A stretch of 64,000 nucleotides of DNA from positions 1,280,652 through 1,344,651 of the forward strand of contig SCFE01000032.1 in the NCBI GenBank assembly GCA_004352715.1, read 5' to 3'. Below the pieces are notes generated by a model. The model saw only the letters and a program-made list of their open reading frames with translations, ran no database searches and had not been told where the DNA came from. The translations under genes were made by a program, and so were the position numbers. Positions within the stretch are counted from its first letter, which is position 1; each line of letters starts with the position of its first letter. Of this stretch, positions 32,201-43,500 are shown piece after piece. Source of the stretch: Hofstenia miamia. Lineage: Eukaryota; Xenacoelomorpha; Acoela.

Positions 32201-32439
32201 GCTTGAATACAAATGGCGGGGTTTAAATTTTATAATAGTGATTATTCAATAGACCGCATCTAACCTAAATTCACAATAGCCCAAGCTAGTAATTGTAATT
32301 ATTTTTGTAAATGATTATCTTTGTATGTGTTTTGTTCCTTTATTTCTATTGTTTGACGCTATTTAGAGTTGTAAACAGTATTTTATATTGTAAAAAGCAA
32401 CTCTAAATACAAATATTTCATTTCATTTCATTTCATTTC
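29270..32439 (+). mobile_element. non-LTR retrotransposon (CR1/L2/jockey-type), 5'-truncated
   Basis: The plus strand carries, in order: an APE endonuclease (VLGVSETWYTNNHE, TKGGGVMFLI, a GD(stop)NLNFLN stretch, SQTLIDYFMV, YSDHCLI); RT motifs (YKKDDPNDCLNYRPISVTSA, VACLDLSNAFDSIDHH, GVPQATNLGPLLSNIYVNDL, QYANDVMLF); and a C-terminal SINIWNNLPKSIK block ending near 32252. The 3' end is a (TTTCA)n tail at 32414-32439. The catalytic YADD is mutated to YAND, and the frame is broken by many stops. ORF1 is absent. Confidence 0.85.
29390..29419 (+). other. 2A-like NPGP motif at the start of the LINE ORF
   Basis: The codons read MAGIEPNPGP, matching the 2A-type consensus (D)(V/I)ExNPGP apart from G in place of D. 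An in-frame TAG lies four codons upstream of the ATG, so no upstream ORF is joined here. 2A-like sequences are known at the N-terminus of APE-type LINE ORFs. Confidence 0.6.
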
Positions 32440-33239
32440 TGTTTCTCAAATCTACAGTCGCTCTAAAAGTGGTGTTAATGTCTGCTGAAAATTAATTGAA
32501 AATTTCTAACTGGAAGACAAACACTGTGAACACTAAATTTCTCCTATGTTCTCGTCCATGTGGCCTGTAATAATACACATTTTTTATCCGGGAAAAAAGG
32601 TAGAAACTGAACGAACCCGATTTTTGAAGAATCTAATTTTGTTTTCTGATATCTTGGTGGAAGATTGTCAAACAGTAAGATGTATTTTTTGCTTAATTAG
32701 CAATCATATGCAATAGTGAGAAATTCTAAAGACTAGTGCTTTTATAGAGGATGGAAGAATAGACCCGCTATTTAAAGATTTTTCTAATCTTAATGACTTT
32801 ATTAAAAACTAAAATTATCAGATACATTAAAACTTAAATCTGAAGATATTGTTTATGGCATAAATCCAAATTCATTAAATGCTTAAAAAGCTAGTATGAA
32901 AATGAACAATAGAGTATTAATATTGTTCCTACAATAATAGAATTTCACCATTCAAAAGTATTTAGGTCAAATTTGGTAATTTGGAGCAATAATTTAAAAA
33001 TTGATGATGGAACTTTGATTGAAAAAGAATGTAAAAAATTGTTCAAAATGTTGAGAACTCCATTAATGATTTAAGAAAAAAACAGCAGAGTGTAGAACAA
33101 TGGAAATTTAATGACAAAAATAATATTATCATAATTTGTAAAACACTTGGAAAAATGAGGAACATAAGCATAAAAAAATCTATCATACGTATGCCAAAAT
33201 CAAGATAAGTTCTATACCTTTATATAAAGACTTAACTAA

Positions 33240-34380
33240 CTTTAATGAAATATCAAAATCATTTGTAAATGAGTTCCCACTTGAGTCTTTAATTTCCTTA
33301 ATGATTGTAGATTTAGATTTTACAGTGTTAGTAATTTCATGAATGAGCTTCCATTTGGACTTTTGGTTTGGTAAATTTTTGAATTCATTTTATTAAAAGA
33401 ATTATGATTTTCAATATTTGATATATTTCTTCATTTTTTTATAAGGTAAAAATTTTTTTTTCGTTAGATTTTGTCAATGAGAAAGTCTGAAAGGCGTTGT
33501 TCTTTTCAATAATCAATTTTTTGCATAAATCAGTTAACCAAGGTTTAGATTTGTTATATTTAGAGGAAGAACTTTTGAAATTTTTGTTAAGTAAGATTTT
33601 TTTCCGGACAGAAAATGTTAAGATGTTTTTCAAAGATTGCAATAGAATTGGTATTTTGTGCATAATACATTTCATGCCAATTTTCTAGTCAGCGATAATT
33701 TTAGTTTTTCAACATCATAGTTATTTCTTTTCCAAATTGTGGTGCATTTCTTAACTATTGAATTTACTGGTTTTATAAAGCTAATAGAAGTAATGCAATG
33801 ATCGGAGAACGGACATTCAGAAGTAAGATGTGTAAATTTTGAAAAGTCATAATCTGACACTATGAAGTAATCAATAAGCGTGCTACTCGTTTCAGTGACC
33901 CTTGACCGAGTAATTTTATTAACAATATTCAGATTAAACATATTTAGTAAAATGTCAACTTTATCTCGTTCTTTTTGGTCCAAATAATTAATGTAGCAGT
34001 CTCTCATTAAAGCAATGTTTTATTTTCAGAATCAGCTAAAACCAATTCATTTTCCAATTGCTCTATGAAATAATTTGAATATTTTTTGTGCGGAGAATAT
34101 GAAACATTTATCAGTTGTTTTTTACATGTAGCATTTTTTAAAGGAATTGATATTTCTACCCACAAGCTTTCAAATCTTGTTACGCGCTACACTTTATATC
34201 TTCGCGTAATTTAGGTTTGAAAATTTTTGTTATTAATAATGAGACTAATAGATTATTAGTTCGCCATCTTTTCTAAATAAAGAAAATGATTTATTGAATG
34301 AGCAACAACTATCAAAATCTTTGTTTGACATCCAGGTTTCCGAGATTCCTAGAATAACGTCATTTTTAAAATTAAATCAC
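33240..34380 (-). mobile_element. LINE fragment, endonuclease and linker, antisense to its neighbour
   Basis: Minus-strand reading from 34360 gives LGISETWMSNKDFD, SLFRKDGEL, then (34007-33672) SRVTETSSTLIDYFIVS and ECPFSDHCITS, the endonuclease C-terminal motifs. A linker follows (33675-33439) with SKPWLTDLCKKLIIEKNNAF. The RT is missing beyond about 33240. Resemblance to the 29.3-kb copy suggests related families in opposite orientation. Confidence 0.7.
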
Positions 34381-34399
34381 CCGCTCTACTAAAGAAAGA

Positions 34400-34740
34400 C
34401 ACAGTTGCCATACATTTATATACTGGAGCAACCATAGAAGACAATCAAAGAACACACGCCGTCAGACAACATTAAAAAAATACTGGTCACCGTTGGCAGA
34501 AATGATGTAATGCAACACAAATCAGAGTAAACTATTTTATTTAAAAAGTTAATTAACACTTTAAACATATTTATAAAAGTCCACAATACAGATTCAAGTG
34601 CAGGTGGACAGATGGAGTTCCAGGGGAAAGGTGTAAGCAGAGGAAGAACCATAGTTATACAAAAGCAATTCAAGGCTGATGGTACTACAGATTTTGCAGC
34701 TGGTCAAGCACTAAAAGAGCATTCAAACAAAAGCTGATTA
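34400..34740 (+). mobile_element. SGNH-hydrolase-like fragment, probably LINE ORF1
   Basis: Two frames read YTGATIEDNQRTHAVRQH and SDNIKKILVTVGRNDVMQHK, then FKKLINTLNIF. The GATIED and (H)VG.ND pair is typical of the SGNH esterase-like domain found in ORF1 of some CR1/L2-type LINEs. It is broken by a frameshift and a stop. RT sequence of the same orientation begins about 300 bp downstream. Confidence 0.45.
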
Positions 34741-34938
34741 CAGGCGGATGAATTTGTGACGTTGAGACGGTTTTTAGGCGGTGAAACTTGCGTCAATTAA
34801 TCTTTCTCTGGAATTTTGATCGGCGGAACCTCCTTTTCTTTGTGTGCAAGAACGGTGTGGAGTAAGCTGTGCAATGCTAAAAGCACTTCCTTTGATAGAT
34901 TGCTGAAGGGAGCTAGAAGTTTAGCAGATGTGATTCTG

Positions 34939-34982
34939 CTACGCTCACTCGTTATGAAATTCTCACTACCGAGTGAGCGTAG
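34939..34982. repeat. perfect 13-bp inverted repeat (stem-loop)
   Basis: CTACGCTCACTCG at 34939-34951 pairs with 34970-34982 across an 18-base loop. It lies in a locally GC-richer patch (34800-35010). Confidence 0.7.
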
Positions 34983-35021
34983 GACGGAGCTCAACAGGAC
35001 CAACCGCTCGCGGAGAAATCA

Positions 35022-35640
35022 AATTTTAGTGATTTCTTAAGAGAATTATTAAATAGTTATTTAAAGAATAGATACAAGTATGTGAAATTCAAAGAGGAAA
35101 TATCAAATTCATTAGATCTAAGCCATACAATACCGCAATTATCAGTACTGAGCCCATTACATTTTAAGTTAAAAATCAACATTAGAAAATATTAAGATAA
35201 GTAGTAACGCCATTCAAGAATTACCAAATTTGGAAATAATAATTGAGAATACATTGAATTTTAAAGAAGTGATAAACAATATCATAAAGAAAATGGCGTG
35301 TGGTATAAGATCAATTCACAAAATTGGAAAGTTTATATCAATAGAAGGAAGGGTAACACTTTTTCGATCAATTGTTCTATTCCATTTCTTGTACTCATCT
35401 TGTTTATTAGTAATAAAAACCAAGAAATATAATGTGTAAAACCATCTAAAAATCATTCAAAACATTAAATATTATATTTTGGCAAAGAAAATCTAATATT
35501 TCTAGACACTTAAGTCAACAAAGTATAATAGAATGGATTCTTAAATTATTCAATATCGTTATTGAACAAACTAAAAATATTATGCATTATTTAAGAAGTT
35601 GAAGAACATGAATGTAGGAAATAATATCAATTATATGTAT
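35022..35640 (+). mobile_element. LINE reverse transcriptase fragment
   Basis: Plus-strand reading gives LLNSYLKNRYKYVKFKEEIS, then SHTIPQLSVLSPLHFKLKIN (motif 4 region). In 35230-35439 follow NTLNFKEVINNIIKKMACGI and VTLFRSIVLFHFLYSSCLL, the thumb region. It closely resembles the 59-kb and 63-kb copies. The catalytic YxDD segment is deleted between the two parts. Confidence 0.65.
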
Positions 35641-36974
35641 CAATTTATATGTAGTTTTCATAAATATAAACAAGAAACAAAATTATTGTGATAACAAAAC
35701 TCATATGAGAAAGATTTTGCATCATTTACATTCTTAATCATGTTTGTAAACTCAATACAGTGAAAATTTAAATACATGTTGTTGTTGTTTTTGTTTGAAA
35801 TGCTGCCTTTGCCACCAAATTTATAGAGAAAAGAATTCTACAACCCCAATGTTCATCAATCACAAAACTGGTGTTCTCAGTATGAATCCTAGCTTCACAA
35901 CATAATGCAGAGGGTGCTTTATATTGCTGTTCGCTCCTGTTCTAAATATTAGTGGTGCTGTTTTGAGTGACTATACATTTTTTGTGTTTTATTGCACCTA
36001 CAATTATTAAATATGATTTTATTAAATTCCTTGTAAGTTTTTACTTCAATGATCAATTATAAGCCACAGTAGCTATAGTGTATGTAGGATAATAAATATT
36101 TCTATTTAGGAGAATATATTCTTCATAAAACAGGGTTTTTAAAATGATTTGTTGATCTACACGGTTAATAATATGATGTCAACAAAACGTTGTCCGACAA
36201 CTTGTGTTGTTTTATACGTAAGCATTAGGCTTAAGTATATACAGTTGTGTAATACAAGGACAATTTATGAAGGAAATTATGAAATTAGCTAAATTGATAA
36301 ATAGATCTAACGATTATTATAATGCCTGATAAGCAGGGTGTGATTTTGTGTTGTGCACACACACAACACAACATGTTACGTTGAGTTGTGTGGAATTTGT
36401 GGTTTGTTGTGTACACAACAGAACATGTTATGTGGAACATAAAATTAAAACCTTTCCTTTCATGAAAAATCAATCTGATCCATATATTATATTAATTATT
36501 CTCAAACTTATTAACAAACTCCGATATTTATACAATGTAAAATCCCATCATTAGATAAGTTATTAATATGATTTTTAACTTACAATACTCTTGAAAAATA
36601 CGCTTAAAATTAATTTTCTAAATTTGTTGTACACTTGGTTGAATTAACTTAAAAGCTTGGACATAGGGTCTGAATTTGATTACAATTTTTAGAATTGTAT
36701 GACTACTTAGAATTAGCAGTTCCATAATTTTAAAAAGTTAATACACACATTTTTTACAATCTGTAGTTTTTATAAATCCTATAATTCACGAATTAATAAA
36801 GATAATTATGTAAAATCTGAAAACAATCTATAAAGCCGTGGCAGGTTGAGAACCATTCAGCTGCTTCTTTGCATGAAGTCAACTTTGACATTGTGCACAG
36901 CACCCTTAGTGAAAATTGATGAGCTCGGCTTGTTTAAAATTTGAGTAAGCTCGGCTCGCGACATAAAATCTGTT
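35641..36974. other. AT-rich stretch, no gene seen
   Basis: Holds a GTGTTGTGCACACACACAAC palindrome-like cluster at about 36345-36440, in which ACACAACA(C/G)AACATGTTA occurs twice. At 36925-36960 there are GCTCGGCTCG blocks belonging to the repeat family also found at 46.4-47.0 kb. Confidence 0.5.
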
Positions 36975-37938
36975 ATGAGGCTCACTTCAGCACGATATTT
37001 TTTTAAAAACATTGTGCTCTCAGAAAATTTTACATAGCTCTTCCCATTATTTGATAATAATTTCTAATATGAGATTGTAAGAAAGGCTCATATTGAAGAA
37101 AAAATAAGAAAAATTCCTCATAATCAAATTGACAAGCAATACTATAAATTTGTTTTGCTTAAAAAGGCTCGTTTTGGGCTCGTTGTATATCTAATACTCT
37201 GCTCAAGCTCGGCTAGTTGACAGGTTGATCTACAGAAAACAAAATAGCTTAGGTCAGTTGCTCCTCCCATGAGGTGTTAGATCACCCTATCTGCAAAGCA
37301 CTAGGTATCGACAGAACTTGAAAGATTTTAAAAAATAGGACATTTCTTGAAAAATAATGAAGATTTTTGCGTTCGTCACACACAGAGTAATTTTTTGCGC
37401 ATATTCAGGGTTAATATACAATCACAAAAACAGTTTTAGTTGTGAGCTTAGGCGGGCCTGTATATAGCAAATTAAGACTAGATGAAATGTTTGGACTATA
37501 TTTTCAGGCAAATATGCGTGCTTGTATATAAAAAGGAGACTTAGCATTGAACTACTAATGGACAACGGACTTGAGCTGGTTAGATCTCATTATTTGTCAA
37601 CCCTGAAAACATAGGCCCAATTATATCTCTCAGTTTTAGAATAGTGTAAGCTCCTCAAATGTGCTAGTTGCGTTTTGAGAAATGTTATAATATAAATGGA
37701 AATTGTTGTGGTCGATGAGGAAGATGATTTCTATTCAAATCTTTGCGAATTGTCTTCATTCAAATTTACTTGATAAAATATTATCCATATATGTTTTTCA
37801 CAAATTCGCAAATCATAGTTTTTCTGAAGGATAGCAAATTGCTTCATATCTTATCAATTTAAACAATATCATCGAAAATACTAGCTTCATAGAAACATTC
37901 GAAATAATACAAACATATATTCATTGTTTTTGTCAATT
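36975..37938 (+). repeat. tandem duplication, copy 1 (964 bp)
   Basis: Nearly identical to 37941-38736. The left part (to about 37240) is related to the CGAGCC-rich repeat at 46.4-47.0 kb. The remainder is unrelated AT-rich sequence without a supported frame. Confidence 0.9.
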
Positions 37939-37940
37939 TC

Positions 37941-38736
37941 ATGAGGCTCACTTCAGCACGATATTTTTTTAAAAACATTGTGCTCTCAGAAAATTTTACA
38001 TAGCTCTTCCCATTATTTGATAATAATTTCTAATATGAGATTGTAAGAAAGGCTCATATTGAAGAAAAAATAAGAAAAATTCCTCATAATCAAATTGACA
38101 AGCAATACTATAAATTTGTTTTGCTTAAAAAGGCTCGTTTTGGGCTCGTTGTATATCTAATACTCTGCTCAAGCTCGGCTAGTTGACAGGTTGATCTACA
38201 GAAAACAAAATAGCTTAGGTCACAAAAACAGTTTTAGTTGTGAGCTTAGGCGGGCCTGTATATAGCAAATTAAGACTAGATGAAATGTTTGGACTATATT
38301 TTCAGGCAAATATGCGTGCTTGTATATAAAAAGGAGACTTAGCATTGAACTACTAATGGACAACGGACTTGAGCTGGTTAGATCTCATTATTTGTCAACC
38401 CTGAAAACATAGGCCCAATTATATCTCTCAGTTTTAGAATAGTGTAAGCTCCTCAAATGTGCTAGTTGCGTTTTGAGAAATGTTATAATATAAATGGAAA
38501 TTGTTGTGGTCGATGAGGAAGATGATTTCTATTCAAATCTTTGCGAATTGTCTTCATTCAAATTTACTTGATAAAATATTATCCATATATGTTTTTCACA
38601 AATTCGCAAATCATAGTTTTTCTGAAGGATAGCAAATTGCTTCATATCTTATCAATTTAAACAATATCATCGAAAATACTAGCTTCATAGAAACATTCGA
38701 AATAATACAAACATATATTCATTGTTTTTGTCAATT
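37941..38736 (+). repeat. tandem duplication, copy 2, with 168-bp deletion
   Basis: Matches copy 1 except that the segment equivalent to 37255-37422 is missing. The junction reads AGGT|CACAAAA, with short shared TCA at both breakpoints. Two extra bases (TC, 37939-37940) separate the copies. Confidence 0.9.
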
Positions 38737-39008
38737 AAATGTATTACTGAATTACGCATTTTTAAATTTTATGAAAATACTTTCATATTCCTTTTCTTTC
38801 TTAATATTGGTACTGGACAATTTTAGAAAGAAAGTTACTTCAGTGGATATAAGATTTTTGTATTCTTGAACTTCAGGTATATTAGGTATATCATGTACAT
38901 TATTCTACTAAAAAATCTGGAATAAAAAATGACAATGAATTTAGTAAAATTTAAATCTTTTTTATATTGCTATCCTACGAATACAAATCATGTACCTTAC
39001 CTTATAAT

Positions 39009-40021
39009 TAGGGCGATTTTTTTGACATAAAAAACTTAATATTTTTACCCAAAAATTTTGAAATTTTTTACTTATAAACGTAATTTTTTACTTAAAAAAT
39101 TGACCTAAAGATTTTTTAGTTTAGCAAAATTCGTATATTTTATACCTAACATAATCAACGAGGTAGTAACAAGCACCAATACAGAACTGCCCATTATTTT
39201 ATTGTCTTAAACATGTTTTTTACATTGAGAAGAACCTTTCCATGGAAGCAGGAGAACACTTGCTATTTCCAGCAATGCATATTCTGTAAGATTTAATGAA
39301 CCGATTATTCAATAAGTCATGTAATATATAGTTTTCAATTTTCAGCAAAGCATCCAAAATTAAGTTTGATTCAAACTCAAAGAATTTTACAAGTTCAATT
39401 AAATTCATAATACTTTGTGGTTTGCACTGACTTTTGCATTATTGCCCAATTGAGAGCAGTTTTTGCTCTCTCAACAATGACACCCTTAGTAATGTCATTT
39501 TTATAAACATTGGCAAAATATTAAAACAGTAATTAAATGTTTGCTCTAACTTATCTATATTTTAGTAGTTAACAATTCTGCAGTGATATTTCCCATGTTT
39601 TTGTAACCAAGAAATTCATATTTTTAAAAGCTAAATGAATTGGAAATGAGGTTATAGATTTATAAGTAGAGGGTTCCTCCCCTCTAAGCTTTTGTTTACA
39701 ATTTAAATATAAAATGCATAAATTTTCGCAGACACTCTGCTATTAAAAATGTTAAGTTTTGTACTACATGGTTTTAAAGAGCTTTTTATGAAAATCATTT
39801 TATATTTTTTCTCTTAGAAAAATTTGACCTAAAAATTTGACCTCGAAGAAAATTTCAAAATTTTCTTACCTAATTCCAAATGCTGTAAAATTTTGACTTT
39901 ATTTTGACCTTACAATTTTAAAAATATGTATGCATATACATTAAAGCAATTAAATGTCCAACTATTTAAACAAAATTGACCTTTATTTCAATTTTGACTT
40001 TTTTGACTTCTGTTCGCCCTA
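39009..40021 (-). mobile_element. hAT element, 1013 bp, with transposase remnant
   Basis: Termini are TAGGGCGA and TCGCCCTA, flanked on both sides by the identical 8-mer CTTATAAT (39001-39008 and 40022-40029). Minus-strand 39408-39220 encodes FIKSYRICIAGNSKCSPASM followed by ERFFSM, the S(A)S.ER.FS core of the hAT C-terminal dimerisation domain. Most of the transposase is gone, and poly-T/GACCT-rich segments fill the ends. It is non-autonomous now. Confidence 0.9.
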
Positions 40022-40420
40022 CTTATAATATCAGACTTATATATTAATTGCCATTATGCATATATAAATGTTTAATATTTATATATTGTGTAGTTCTTTA
40101 CTCTGTTGTTTATTGTGTTGTGTTGGTTGTTGATTGCAAATATTCACACAACTTCAAGTCTGTTGATAAGGGTTAGGAGATGTAAGATTTTAAAATATAA
40201 ACTATTCTAATAAGATAGATTTACAGGAAATAGCTTCTTATATTCTCATTTCTATGCGATTCAAACAACATTTTATCAGGGAAAATGATTTAGCTTGTTC
40301 CTTAACGGTCATCAATTTTATTATTTAATAGTGCTGTTCATAGCTGAGTGAAAACATTTCGTCATTAACAAATATTTTGAGTAAATAAATTGAGTTAGTA
40401 ATCTAAAGAAATTGGGAAGC

Positions 40421-40547
40421 ATGCGTGACGTTTTAGGCTACATAATCGGCGTGATGCTGTTTGCTACAGAGGGATTGAATGTCTCAATGATGGCTCCATT
40501 CTTTCCACTGATGGCTGAAGAAAAACTCATATCAGAGACAGTAATAG
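40421..40547 (+). CDS. SLC18B1-like: SLC18B1-like exon 1
   Basis: Encodes helix 1 (VLGYIIGVMLFATEGLN) and the loop MMAPFFPLMAEEKLISETVI. The donor ATAG|GTAATT leaves one base of a glycine codon. Confidence 0.75.
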
Positions 40548-43500
40548 GTAATTTTTGCTTAGTAGTTGCTCATATTATTGGCAACTATACCCATTGTGAC
40601 TTACAAATACCGTAATCGAATGGATATGTACTACACATTAAGTCTAGCTATCAATTGTTTACCATTCCCACACAATATATGTCATTTGTTTACAAAATTT
40701 CTAAAGGAAACAAACATACAAAGCATGCAAAAATCATTTGATAGAGTCAATATATAATATTGTCATTGCATAAATTCTCATAAAAGTAGCTGTTAAATTT
40801 CAAATAAATTTCGTTGATTTAAAAACTAACTTAAGGAGTGCCATATGACATAAGAAATTTGAGGTCAGAATTTATCAATAATCAAAACGTATGTAAAAAT
40901 TAGCATTCAAAAATATTATATGTATTAAAGCAAAATGAAAATATTTTAGTTTAAAAATATTATGGGGCCTTCAAGACCCCAAAAGCTCTATATAGAATAT
41001 TAACGTGTTAAATCTATAGAATAAGCCACAAAAATACTTTTTGACATTCAAAACATGGCAAATGAAAGCATAATAATTCACTCCAAACACCAGCATTAAA
41101 AGTATACAGATTAGAAGTTACTCTAATTTTAACCTCCTCTGGGATCTCAAAGACTCCAAAAAGAGCTTGAGGGTTAAATAGGCTTATCATTTGAATTAAC
41201 CTGGCAAAACAAGATTGTTGAAGTGATTTTGAATTTTTAAGCAAATGAACTATTCTTAGATTCTGCAACCGATTCTAGATGCAGAATTTGCTACATGGCA
41301 CAAAAGTTTTGTGCAAGCCGATGAGCTTCAAAATTCCAAGTTTTTAAAACTTAGTACTAAATTTAACGCTAAGAGACGAAAAAATCGTGTTAATTTGAAT
41401 AATTTCATTAGTATATAAAAGCTATGGAGCAGAAGTATCGATCAGTGTTGTCAATTCGTTTGAAGTTCTAAGTTCAAGTGCATCCAAACCCAAGTATATA
41501 TGAACTTTTTAAGCCCAGGCCTTTTCCATTTTAACAGTTGTGCTACTTTTAAGTTTTTTAGAAATTTTTCAAACTATATTTCATCAATCTCAGAGAATTT
41601 TTAAATAGTACTGGAATGTTTCTGAAATATATTCGAATATTCATTTGAAAAATTGCTTTTTAGATGGCATACTTATGCTAAAAAAATTTTTTTTTCTGAC
41701 AGAATCTGCAGTTAAAATCTCTAAAAAAATGCTGCAAAACTTTGTGCTGACAACAGAAATTCAACCAAAATCTATTTCGAAGATACTAGGAAAAGAATTT
41801 CACAAATGCGTATCTCAAATTTCGATTATGTTTTGTATGCTGTTGAGCATATTGACAACTATTCTAATTTCAAAAATATTCAAATTGTTTTTGCAACACT
41901 AGTTTTTTGTATACACGACAACTGTGCATAAAACAAAAATCCTTAAAAAATTTCGGAACTTCAATATAAAACGCCAATTTTGGAAGGCATTGCGGACAAG
42001 GTATTGTTTATTCATTGAATTTTCTTATTGTACAGAACTTTTCTAATGCTAACTTAATATTCACCGATTTAGCTGCTTTTTACAACGTAATTTGGAATAG
42101 TAAAATCCCATCGCTAGCAACTTAATGGTACAATTACGTGAGCCTTTCGCCTTCAAAGGAAATGTAAACCGAAAAATGATAAAAATACCGATTTTTCCTG
42201 AAATCCAATTTCATAGAAAATTACAAAATTTTTAAATGAATTGCTTAATGTTCATCAAGATGAAAATCTTTTAATCACAAGCTGTACCATTTAACCTGAA
42301 AAGGGCAACTGTAGACGTCTAAATTTTATACTTGTAATTTATATAAAACCATTTTATGAAATTTTCTAGATTTGCATTTATTCATAACTTACATGGGCGT
42401 GAGGGGAGAGTGCACCTTTTTAGAAAAATTAGTTTAGGTACATGCTAAGCCTTGACCATTTAAATTCGTACTATTTACATTCCTGCATCCAATATAGTGC
42501 GACATTCTTGAGTACAAAGTAGCAAATATGAGATGAACCCATAGACAATTAAATAATATTATAATATTAAATAAATTTAGGAATTGTCCTAGCGGGGTTC
42601 GATACAGCAGCATTTCTTACATCACTTATCTTAATTTTCTACATGAGAGAGAAAGATTTATGGTTTTTTTTCTGCGTTGGACCATTCATTTCCGGAATTG
42701 CAATGATATTGTTTGGAGTGCTAGAATGGGCTCCAAAAGGATATACATTCGCTCTTTGCAGTTTAGGATGCAGAGCAGTTTCTGGAATTGGTGCTTGTTT
42801 TGGATGGGCTTCAATTTATGGAATCGTAGTCCCAATAAAACCTGAGTGGTCCATGCAACTTGGAACTTTGCTTTCAGGAGGATATGGGGTAAATATTAAC
42901 ACTATATTATTTGATTATATAACAAATTTGTCATAATACGACAAAAATGAATGTAAAGAAACAAATTTTTACTAATTCTGTTGATCAAACTCAAAACCGA
43001 ATAGGGATATGAAGAATATTTTTGTAAAGTTTCGTTTTAGTATCCAATGTATGATAGGGGGGGGGGATTATTGACATCAAAATATTACATGTGTAAATTA
43101 ACAGGACCTTTCAAACATATTTATGTATGAAAAATATATTCTCGTATATAGAAGCATTTATTATAAAATATACACTGTCTACTTTATAATTGATCTTTGA
43201 AATGAAAACATACAGGGAAATTAAAAAATCTTATTTATATTCGTAATAATATACAGAAAAAATATAGTCATTCAAAAAAACAGCTCTAGTATTCAAGTAA
43301 AGAGCGTAAGACTATATAGACCACCCTGTGTATTATTTTGATTTACAAACAATATTGCGAAGCAAGGATTCATGCTGAGAACACTGATCAAAAATTGGGT
43401 GAGCTATTTTACCACTGACATAACAACATCAAACACTTCTATGTGACTGATGCATACTAGATGACATTGGGATTCTTTTATTCCTCATAATATTATATGT

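Noticed and set aside
36345-36440. CRISPR-like or regulatory reading of the ACACAAC repeats
   Set aside because: Two imperfect units only, no regular spacers, and a eukaryotic context; simple low-complexity sequence is sufficient.
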